Assembly (NCBI GenBank): GCA_036524115.1
Contig: DATDCY010000096.1
Span: forward strand, 1-17,524
Reading direction: 5' to 3'
Length of the DNA: 17,524 bases
From: a bacterium
GTDB taxonomy: Bacteria; JAUVQV01; DATDCY01
Every line of letters begins with the position of its first letter. Within the stretch, counting starts at the first letter, position 1. Below are positions 8,615 to 14,701 of the stretch, one piece after another. The notes below the pieces were generated by a model. It ran no database searches and was not told the DNA's origin. It saw only the letters and a list, made by a program, of their open reading frames with translations. The translations under genes were made by a program, and so were the position numbers.

Positions 8615-10321
8615 ATGTCGGTGGCAAGCGGCGATGCGCGCGCCGGCAGCCTGGATCCCGTGCGGTTGTCGCGGCGGTGGTTCTGGCTGGCCGGTTCCGC
8701 CCTCACGGCGGCCCTGGTCCTGAGGGAGCCGGGGCACTTCCTCAACCCGCAGTTCTGGGCGGAGGACGCCTCGGTCCTCTTCAACCAGTCGTGGGAGGAG
8801 GGCTTCGTCCGCTCCCTGGTCACGCCCGCGTCCGGCTACCTGTACACCTTCGGTCGGCTCGTCGCGGGGCTGGCCCTGCTCCTGCCGCTCTCGTGGGCGC
8901 CGCTGGTGTTCAACCTGGCCGCGTGCGCGGTGCAGGCGCTGCCGATCTTCTACCTGCTCAGCGGCAGGCTCGGCAGGTATCTTCCGAGCCCGCTCGCGCG
9001 CCTGGCCGCGGCGGCGATCTACGTGGCCGCGCCCAACTCGTACGAGACCTACGTCAATCTGGCCAACAGTCAGTCGAACCTCGCCCTCGCCGCCCTGCTG
9101 GTCCTCCTCGCCGATCGGCCCGCCAGCCGCCGGGTTCAAGCGGCGGAGCTCTGCCTGCTGGCCGTGTTCGGGCTGACGGGTCCGTTCGGCATCGTCCTCC
9201 TTCCGGTCGCGGCGTGGACCCTCCTCGCGGGAAGGCGTGACGGGGCGCGAGGCTGGCGGATCGCCACGGCGGCGGTCCTGGCGGCGGGGGCTGTGGTCCA
9301 GCTTCCCATCATGGCGATTTCGGGGCGCGTCGCGGCCGACGCCGGCGGCCCGGTGACGCTGTCGCAGTGGCTCCAGATCATCTCGACCCATGTCTTCTAC
9401 AACTCCGTGCTCGGCATCGAAAGGATGACCGACGCACGGTGGGCGGCCGACCTGGCGGCCAACCGCGGCGCACAGCTCCTCGCAGTGGCGGTTGTCGGCG
9501 TGCTGATCGCCTTCGTCATCCGCCGGCGCCACCGCGCGCTGGGCGGCCTGCTCTACCTCGCCGGCGCGACCGTCGCGCTCTCCTTCCTCTTTCCTTCGAA
9601 CGGTCTGGAACACTGGCTCGCGCCGAGTTTCGGGCCGCGCTACTATCTGTACGCGACGTTGTTCGTGCTCTATGCCACGCTCCTGCTCTGCCTGCGGGGC
9701 GGCCCGCTGCGCTGGCTCGGCGCGGCGCTGGCGGTGCCGGCGCTGACCGTCGGGATCCCCGGCGACTTTCAGTACGAGAGGCACCTCGACACGCGGTGGG
9801 CGGACCAGGTCGCGGTCTTCGAGTCCCTGCCCGGCGGCGAACGCCTGCGCATCCCCGTGCAGCCGAGCCCCCACCTGTGGTTTACGCTGCGCAAGAAGAT
9901 CGGGGAGCGGCGCGCTCCGCCGCTCGCCGGGCTGCGCAGGCGTCCCGGAGAGCTCGCCCACGGTGTGAACCAGCCGGCCTTCCGGGAGCGCGGCGGGGCG
10001 CAGCACGTGCAGTTGTCCGGCTGGGTCTCGAGCACCCATGAGGACGGGAATGGGTCCCGCGTCTGGCTGGCCGTTGACGGCCGCCTCTACCCGGCGCTGC
10101 AACGGGAGTTCTGCCTTGGCCGCTCGGACGCTGGGGGCGGTCCAGACAGGCACTACCTGCAGTTTCACCAGGAGATCCCGCTCGAGGAGCTGCGACCGGG
10201 GCGCCACAGAGTCTCGGTGGCGGTGCTCGATCCGGACCGCACCGCCTACCGTTCCGGCGTGGAGAAGCAGTTCGGCATCGTCGTCGACGGCCCGAGGCTC
10301 GTCACCACGGAGGTGCGCTGA
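8615..10321 (+). CDS. GT-C-like polytopic membrane protein, function unknown
   Basis: This product of about 568 residues has roughly ten hydrophobic helices between residues 20 and 390. The first loop carries NPQFWAEDASVLF with acidic Glu50-Asp51. An acidic pair in the first outer loop is typical of GT-C glycosyltransferases, which use polyprenyl-phosphate sugars at the outer face of the membrane. No subfamily could be recognised. The C-terminal 170 residues are soluble; the part HVQLSGWVSS...RVWLAVDGRLYP...GRHRVSVAVLD looks like a beta-sandwich. The start is uncertain. ATGs at 8603, 8606 and 8615 and an in-frame GTG at 8453 are possible, and none has a good ribosome site. TATGAT at 8602-8607 could be a -10 box that would make the 8615 start leaderless. 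The gene stands alone, so context gives no substrate. Confidence 0.72.
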   Translation: MSVASGDARAGSLDPVRLSRRWFWLAGSALTAALVLREPGHFLNPQFWAEDASVLFNQSWEEGFVRSLVTPASGYLYTFGRLVAGLALLLPLSWAPLVFNLAACAVQALPIFYLLSGRLGRYLPSPLARLAAAAIYVAAPNSYETYVNLANSQSNLALAALLVLLADRPASRRVQAAELCLLAVFGLTGPFGIVLLPVAAWTLLAGRRDGARGWRIATAAVLAAGAVVQLPIMAISGRVAADAGGPVTLSQWLQIISTHVFYNSVLGIERMTDARWAADLAANRGAQLLAVAVVGVLIAFVIRRRHRALGGLLYLAGATVALSFLFPSNGLEHWLAPSFGPRYYLYATLFVLYATLLLCLRGGPLRWLGAALAVPALTVGIPGDFQYERHLDTRWADQVAVFESLPGGERLRIPVQPSPHLWFTLRKKIGERRAPPLAGLRRRPGELAHGVNQPAFRERGGAQHVQLSGWVSSTHEDGNGSRVWLAVDGRLYPALQREFCLGRSDAGGGPDRHYLQFHQEIPLEELRPGRHRVSVAVLDPDRTAYRSGVEKQFGIVVDGPRLVTTEVR

Positions 10322-10330
10322 ACCCGTCCC

Positions 10331-10359
10331 GGCCGGCGCCAGGCGCTGAAGCGCCGGCC
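10331..10359. other. GC hairpin after the GT-C-like gene
   Basis: A perfect 9-bp inverted repeat, GGCCGGCGC and GCGCCGGCC, begins 10 nt after the stop codon. An alternative inner stem GGCGC-TGAA-GCGCC is also possible. No T tract follows, so it is not a classical terminator, though it may slow polymerase or protect the 3' end of the transcript. Confidence 0.45.
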
Positions 10360-10373
10360 CCGGCGAGGGCGGC

Positions 10374-10403
10374 TTGACAGCCGGCGCGGGAACTCTGTTC
10401 AAT
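10374..10403 (+). promoter_or_regulatory. Promoter of the M16 peptidase pair
   Basis: A consensus TTGACA (10374-10379) is followed after 18 nt by TTCAAT (10398-10403). The predicted start near 10410 gives a leader of about 38 nt before the ATG at 10448, with AGGAGGAGG directly upstream of that ATG. The -10 box is weaker than the -35. Confidence 0.6.
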
Positions 10404-10447
10404 CGGCGGCGTCAAAGGGCGTGCAGGGGACAGGAGGAGGCGTGCTC

Positions 10448-11998
10448 ATGCGTGTGACGCGGTCGGCGGCGCTGCTCGTCGGGCTGCTCGTGCTGGCCGG
10501 CGGCCCGGCCGCGCCCGCGGCGGCAGCCGTGTCCGCCGCGGAGAAGGTCGCGATCGACCTGGAGTCGCGCATCGTCGAGGAGACCCTGCCCAACGGCCTG
10601 CGGGTGATCGTCCTGCCGCGGCACCAGTCGCCGACGGTCTCGCTCTCCATGCAGTTCCGGGTCGGCTCGGCGCAGGAGGCCGAGGGTGCGAGCGGCCTGG
10701 CGCACCTGCTCGAGCACATGATGTTCAAGGGCACGCGCACCCTGGGCACCCGCGACTGGGCCGCCGAGCGCCCGCTGCTCGAGCGCATCGAGGGGATCGT
10801 CGGCGAGCTCGACGCCGAGAGGCGCCGCGGCGCGGCGGCGGACGCCGCGCGCGTCGCCGACCTGGAGGCGCGCCTCGCGGCGGCCCAGGCCGAGGCGCGG
10901 AAGTACGTCGTCAAGGACGAGATCGACGCGATCTACACCGAAAACGGCGAGCAGGGCTTCAATGCGAGCACGGGCGTGGATGTCACGGCCTACAAGATCA
11001 GCCTCCCCGCCAACCGGCTGCCGCTCTGGGCGCGGATCGAGTCCGAGCGGCTGCGCGAGCCGGTCATGCGCGAGTTCTATTCCGAGCGCGAGGTCGTGCG
11101 CGAGGAGCGCCGCCAGTCCTACGAGAGCGACCCCTCGCGCAAGCTCTACGAGCTGCTCTTCGCGTCGGCCTTCTTCGCGCACCCCTACCGCCGGCCGGTC
11201 ATCGGCTGGGACGGGGACGTGCGGTACCTGCGCGCGCCGCAGGCCGAGCGGTTCTTCCGCACGTGGTATGCGCCGAACAACACGGTGCTCGCGGTTGTCG
11301 GCGACGTGGACCCGGCCGCGTTCCTCGCGCTCGTGCGCGCCGCCTTCGGGTCGATCCCCGCGCAGCCGCTCCCGCCCGACACGGCGACGCCCGAGCCCGA
11401 GCAGCGCGGCGAGCGCCGGGTCGCGCTGGCGGCCGACGCCCAGCCGGAGCTGCTCATCGGCTGGCACAAGCCGACGCTCCCGACGTTCGAGGACTACGTC
11501 TTCGACCTGATCGACGGCCTGCTGACCACCGGCCGCACTTCGCGGCTGTACCGGCGCCTCGTCGAGGAGACGCAGGTGGCCGTCTCCGTCTCGAGCAGCA
11601 ACGGCCTGCCCGGGGGGCGCTACGACAACCTTTTCACGGTCGGCGCGACGCCGCGCGCCCCGCACACGGCCGGCGAGGTCGAGGCGGCCATCGACGCCGA
11701 GCTCGCCCGCCTCATCGCCGAGCCGGCGGCGCCCGAGGAGCTGCAGCGCGTCAAGAACCAGCTGCGCGCCGATCTCGTGCGCGGTCTGCAGTCGAACGAG
11801 GGGATGGCCGCGACCCTCGGCTACTACGCGACGGTGGCCGGCGACTGGCGGTACCTGACGACCCACCTGGACCGGCTCGAGGCGATCACGCCGGCCGACA
11901 TCCAGGCGGTCGCGGCGAAGTACCTGCGCCGCGAGAACCGGACCGTCGCGGTGATCGAGACGACGCAAGCAGGGGCGGATGCGCCTGACGAAAAATAG
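10448..11998 (+). CDS. M16 family zinc metallopeptidase, catalytic subunit
   Basis: This exported 516-residue peptidase of the pitrilysin/processing-peptidase family has a signal peptide ending near residue 27 (APAAAA). The inverted zinc motif HLLEH is at residues 86-90, and the third ligand is probably Glu220 in EREVVREERR. The usual distance between motif and third ligand is about 75 residues; here it is 130 because of an Ala/Arg/Glu-rich, probably coiled-coil insert at about 102-150. NASTGVDVTAYK and SRLYRRLVEE complete the two M16 domains. The ATG at 10448 follows AGGAGGAGG by 7 nt; a GTG at 10421 in frame precedes that ribosome site and is rejected. The stop codon lies inside the next gene, so the two subunits are probably translated together and form the heterodimer known for bacterial M16B pairs. 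The natural substrate is unknown. Confidence 0.93.
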   Translation: MRVTRSAALLVGLLVLAGGPAAPAAAAVSAAEKVAIDLESRIVEETLPNGLRVIVLPRHQSPTVSLSMQFRVGSAQEAEGASGLAHLLEHMMFKGTRTLGTRDWAAERPLLERIEGIVGELDAERRRGAAADAARVADLEARLAAAQAEARKYVVKDEIDAIYTENGEQGFNASTGVDVTAYKISLPANRLPLWARIESERLREPVMREFYSEREVVREERRQSYESDPSRKLYELLFASAFFAHPYRRPVIGWDGDVRYLRAPQAERFFRTWYAPNNTVLAVVGDVDPAAFLALVRAAFGSIPAQPLPPDTATPEPEQRGERRVALAADAQPELLIGWHKPTLPTFEDYVFDLIDGLLTTGRTSRLYRRLVEETQVAVSVSSSNGLPGGRYDNLFTVGATPRAPHTAGEVEAAIDAELARLIAEPAAPEELQRVKNQLRADLVRGLQSNEGMAATLGYYATVAGDWRYLTTHLDRLEAITPADIQAVAAKYLRRENRTVAVIETTQAGADAPDEK

Positions 11999-13421
11999 AT
12001 CTGTCCCCTTTTCGCTGCTCGTCGCCTGCGTCGCGCTCGCGCTGGGAGGCTGCGCGGGGGCGCCGGCCCCGGACGCGCTGCGCGACGACCCGCGCGCGAT
12101 GCGCTTTGCGACGCTGGCGCTGGCGCCGCCGCAGCCGAAGCGCGTGGTGCTCGAGAACGGCCTCGTCGTGTTCCTGCTGCGCGACACGGAGGTGCCGCTC
12201 GTCACGGTCCAGGCGCTGGTGCGCACGGGGGGCGTGCTGGAGCCCGCCGACAAGGTCGACCTCGCGGAGCTGACCGGGCGCCTGATGCGCACCGGCGGCA
12301 CCGCCGCCTTCAGCGGCCCGGAGCTGAGCCGGCGCCTCGAGTCGCTCGGGGCGTCCATCGAGACCGGCATCGGCCGGCAGTCGGGGACGGCGTCGCTCTC
12401 GGTGCTCTCGCCGGACCTCGGGGTCGGGATCGAGCTGCTCGCGGAGGTGCTGCGCCGCCCGGTCTTCGACGCGGCGGAGCTCGAACGCGCCCGCCGCCGC
12501 CGCATCGAGGAGATCCGCCGCAGCAACGACGAGCCCAACGACATCGCCTTCCGCGAGTTCCGGACGGCGGTCTACGGAGACGACCCGCGCGGCCGGCAGC
12601 CGACCCCCGAGATGACGGCGGCGATCACGCGCGACGACATCGTGGACTTCCACGCCCGGTCCTTCCGGCCCGACCGCACGATCCTCGGGATCAGCGGCCG
12701 CTTCGACGAGGAGGAGCTGCTGGCGCTGCTGCGCCGGCACTTCGGCGATTGGCAGCCGGCGGGGGGCGCGGCGCCGGTCTTCCCGGTGCCGTCGCGGCCG
12801 CCGCAGGCCGGGGTGTATCTGGCGGCGAAGAAGCTGCCGCAGGCGACGATCATCATGGGGCACCTGGCGCCGCCCAAGGACTCGCCCGACTTCTACGCCT
12901 TCTCGGTGGTCGACCACATCCTCGGCGGCTCCGGCTTCGGCTCGCGGCTGACGTCCGAGATCCGCTCGAACCGCGGGCTGGCCTACAGCGTTGGCAGCTT
13001 CTACCGCGGGGACATCGGCTACGGGGTCTTCGGGGCGTACTGCATGACCAAGAGCGCCAGCGCGCTGGAGGCCGCGCGGCTGATGCGCGGGATCATCGGG
13101 CGCGTGCGGGACGAGGGGGTCACGGCCGCCGAGCTGCGCCGGGCCAAGGACGCGATCGTGAACAACCTGATCTTCTCCGTCGACGGCACGCGCGAGGTGG
13201 TGGCGCAGCGGATGTCGTTCGAGTACGACGGCCTGCCCGCGGACTTCCTCGAGCGCTACCGCGACCGCATCGAGGCCGTGTCGCTCGAGGACGTGCGGGC
13301 CGCGGCCGCCCGCCTGCTGCACCCGGAGGCGCTCTCGGTGGTCGCCGTCGGCGAGGAGGCCGCGATCGCGCCGCTGGCAGAGCTGGGCCCGGTGACGAAG
13401 GTCACGCTGCGCCGGTACTAG
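11979..13421 (+). CDS. M16 family lipoprotein, non-catalytic partner subunit
   Basis: A 480-residue M16-fold protein that has lost the zinc site. Where the catalytic partner has HLLEH, this one reads ELTGR (in DLAELTGRLMRTGG), so it cannot bind zinc in the usual way. Its second domain retains NRGLAYSVGSFYRG, which holds the Arg/Tyr pair that contacts substrate in partner subunits of this family. The N-terminus has a lipoprotein signal with LGGC, giving a lipidated Cys25. The pair is therefore likely tethered to a membrane on the periplasmic side, and the preceding Zn subunit would be held by dimerisation. The ATG overlaps the upstream gene by 20 nt, and the ribosome site (AGGGG) is short, which fits coupling. 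A terminator follows at 13461. Confidence 0.9.
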   Translation: MRLTKNRSVPFSLLVACVALALGGCAGAPAPDALRDDPRAMRFATLALAPPQPKRVVLENGLVVFLLRDTEVPLVTVQALVRTGGVLEPADKVDLAELTGRLMRTGGTAAFSGPELSRRLESLGASIETGIGRQSGTASLSVLSPDLGVGIELLAEVLRRPVFDAAELERARRRRIEEIRRSNDEPNDIAFREFRTAVYGDDPRGRQPTPEMTAAITRDDIVDFHARSFRPDRTILGISGRFDEEELLALLRRHFGDWQPAGGAAPVFPVPSRPPQAGVYLAAKKLPQATIIMGHLAPPKDSPDFYAFSVVDHILGGSGFGSRLTSEIRSNRGLAYSVGSFYRGDIGYGVFGAYCMTKSASALEAARLMRGIIGRVRDEGVTAAELRRAKDAIVNNLIFSVDGTREVVAQRMSFEYDGLPADFLERYRDRIEAVSLEDVRAAAARLLHPEALSVVAVGEEAAIAPLAELGPVTKVTLRRY

Positions 13422-13460
13422 CCCGGGCACTGCGCGGGCCGGTCGGTGCCGCATGGCAAT

Positions 13461-13495
13461 GCCGGGCCCCGGCCCGGCGGCGCCTGTTCTCTTTA
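13461..13495 (+). terminator. Terminator after the M16 gene pair
   Basis: GCCGGGCC and GGCCCGGC (13461-13478) form a compact GC stem. About six nt later comes a pyrimidine-rich, T-containing run (TGTTCTCTTTA). It lies 40 nt after the stop codon of the M16 partner gene. The T tract is broken, so termination may be partial. Confidence 0.55.
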
Positions 13496-13594
13496 GTCGC
13501 GCCCTGTTGTCCTCAGGAGTCGAGAGCCTTCACCGGCTGGCGCGACAGCCCAGTCGCCGGCACCTCGGCACTTCACTGACCCGGCCGGCGACTG
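13496..13594. repeat. Two adjacent perfect inverted repeats
   Basis: GTCGCGCC/GGCGCGAC (13496-13503 with 13539-13546) encloses 35 nt. Five bases on, CAGTCGCCGG/CCGGCGACTG (13551-13560 with 13585-13594) encloses 24 nt. Neither is followed by a T tract. They open a palindrome-rich block that runs to 14068 and contains no credible gene: the short open frames here have no ribosome sites and are built from repeat sequence. Confidence 0.7.
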
Positions 13595-13607
13595 ATGGCC
13601 GTTCACA

Positions 13608-13628
13608 GGCGCCCCCGGGCCGTGGCCC
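13608..13628. repeat. 21-bp direct repeat, left copy
   Basis: This 21-bp sequence, which begins GGCGCCCCCGGGCC and ends GTGGCCC, recurs exactly at 13885-13905. The two copies flank the large inverted repeat at 13655-13850 at similar distances (26 and 34 nt). The sequence itself contains GGGCC-GT-GGCCC and can fold weakly. Confidence 0.85.
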
Positions 13629-13654
13629 TGTTCACCGGTACGGCCTGGGACGGA

Positions 13655-13850
13655 GCGGGGGCGGGGGGCTGTCGGGCGCGCGCATTGTGGAGCGCGAGGG
13701 AACCGCAGCGGCCGGACCGGAGCGTCCCCGCCGGGGCGAAACGCATTGTTTGAGCCCCGCAGGGGCGAGTTATGCGTTTCGAGCGCAGGGCCGGACGGGC
13801 TGCGGTCGAGCGCGCAACTCAGCGCACGCCCGACAGCCCCCCGCCCCCGC
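13655..13850. repeat. Large palindromic element with perfect 24-bp arms
   Basis: The arms 13655-13678 and 13827-13850 are exact reverse complements over 24 bp and enclose 148 bp. Nested inside are ACCGCAGC/GCTGCGGT (13702-13709 with 13799-13806), a small CCCC-GCC-GGGG hairpin (13726-13736) and a 10-bp stem CGAAACGCAT/ATGCGTTTCG (13737-13746 with 13772-13781). The last is capped by GCCCC-GCA-GGGGC (13754-13766). The left arm has closely spaced runs of five, six and three G. No reading frame with a ribosome site lies inside. It resembles a non-autonomous repeat or a structured RNA; no transposase was seen. Confidence 0.85.
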
Positions 13851-13884
13851 GGCACGTGGACGTGTTGCGAGACGGAAGCGAACG

Positions 13885-13905
13885 GGCGCCCCCGGGCCGT
13901 GGCCC
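13885..13905. repeat. 21-bp direct repeat, right copy
   Basis: This is an exact copy of 13608-13628, lying 34 nt beyond the right arm of the large inverted repeat. The sequences outside the two copies are not alike, so the identity is confined to these 21 bp. Confidence 0.85.
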
Positions 13906-13954
13906 GGCACAGGCACGACTGCATCCGCTGCGCGGGTCGCCGGGGAGCGGATCA

Positions 13955-14068
13955 TTTCGTCCTGGCAAGGCAGCGGGGATGGGCGCGCGGAGGCGTACTG
14001 GTGTACGCCGCGCCACCGCCACTCGCAGACTCGCGACGGCAAGGACCGCACCGCCGCCAGGGCGGAAA
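13955..14068. repeat. Folded palindromic element, copy 2
   Basis: This copy shares three blocks with 1639-1737: the start TTTCGTCC(T/C)GGCAAGGCAG, the centre GGAGGCGTACTG..GTACGCCGC, and the end CGCCGCC(A/G)GGGCGGAAA. The arms between the blocks differ in sequence and length. The outer stem (13955-13966 with 14056-14067) pairs at all 12 positions, two as T.G. Compared with copy 1, a C-G pair has become T-A (13963 with 14059), a compensatory change. Further stems are GGC/GCC, GCGG/CCGC, GGCGC/GCGCC and the central GGCGTAC-TGGT-GTACGCC (13992-14009). It starts 26 nt beyond the stop codon of the minus-strand OsmC gene, in the same orientation relative to that gene as copy 1 relative to lon. Confidence 0.8.
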
Positions 14069-14094
14069 GAGCCCTCGCCGGCCCCCGTGCTGCA

Positions 14095-14523
14095 TTAGGA
14101 CGGGTCCTCCGGCGGCAGCAGCGTGATCGTGCTCGTGATCGGCACCGGCGCGCGCAGCGTCAGGCCGACCGAGCAGTACTTCGTCTCCGAGAGTTCCACC
14201 GCCCGCGCCACCGCCGCCGGGTCGACCCCGCGACCGCGCACCCGGTACTCGACCGAGATCCCCACGAAGCGCTTGGGCGGCTCCGTGGACAGCTCGCCGC
14301 GCACCACCAGCTCCAGGCCGGTCACGTCCTGGCGCTTCTTGCGCAGGATCGAGATCACGTCCATCCCCGTGCACCCGGCAAGCCCGAGCAGCAGCAGTTC
14401 GTTGGGCCGGACGGCGCTGTCGAGCCCGCCGCTGGACTCGCCCGTGTCCATGACCACCGCGTGGCCCGAGTCGGCCTGCCCGACGAAGCGCATGCCGCCG
14501 CAGAACGTCACCTTCGCCTCCAT
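14095..14523 (-). CDS. OsmC/Ohr family protein (YhfA-like)
   Basis: A 142-residue OsmC-fold protein. The family reduces organic peroxides using two cysteines in a dimer. Here Cys51 lies in GLAGCTGMDVISILRKKRQ, motif core GCTGMDV, which resembles YhfA-type members. Cys117 lies in SETKYCSVGLTL, matching the second conserved cysteine. Both candidate redox cysteines are therefore present. The ATG at 14523 is chosen because GGGAGGGGGAAGG precedes it and family similarity (MEAKVTFCGGMRF) begins there; the open frame extends 37 codons upstream without a site. The gene is monocistronic and converges on the repeat block. YhfA-like proteins have no settled substrate, so peroxidase activity is an inference from the fold. 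Confidence 0.9.
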   Translation of the reverse strand: MEAKVTFCGGMRFVGQADSGHAVVMDTGESSGGLDSAVRPNELLLLGLAGCTGMDVISILRKKRQDVTGLELVVRGELSTEPPKRFVGISVEYRVRGRGVDPAAVARAVELSETKYCSVGLTLRAPVPITSTITLLPPEDPS

Positions 14524-14559
14524 GTCCTTCCCCCTCCCGTTGCCGCGAGCCGATGCCGC

Positions 14560-14565
14560 ATTGTA
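14560..14565 (-). promoter_or_regulatory. Putative -10 box of the OsmC-family gene
   Basis: On the minus strand TACAAT matches five of six consensus positions and would place the start point near 14553, about 30 nt before the ATG. No good -35 is visible 16-18 nt upstream, where the DNA is nearly pure G+C, so an activator or another sigma factor may be needed. Confidence 0.45.
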
Positions 14566-14627
14566 GCTCCCGGCCGGCCGCGCGGCCATCGGTTCCTGCC
14601 GGGGCGCCCGCCGCGGGACCGTGCCGT

Positions 14628-14657
14628 TTGACACGCAGGGTCATTCCCCTTGATAAT
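14628..14657 (+). promoter_or_regulatory. Promoter of the TPR / DUF4388 operon
   Basis: A perfect TTGACA (14628-14633) and GATAAT (14652-14657) are separated by 18 nt, with a local drop in GC content. The expected start near 14664 leaves about 38 nt of leader containing the GAGGGAGG ribosome site. Confidence 0.7.
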
Positions 14658-14701
14658 CGCGCGACATCAATGCGTTTTCCCATTCTGAGGGAGGCGGAGG
14701 C

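Noticed and set aside
13493-13924. Minus-strand 143-codon frame in the repeat block
   Set aside because: It has no ribosome site, is Pro/Arg/Ala-rich and is composed almost wholly of inverted-repeat sequence.
13422-14094. tRNA or other known RNA gene in the repeat block
   Set aside because: The hairpins found do not fit a cloverleaf or any RNA class I could recognise by eye.
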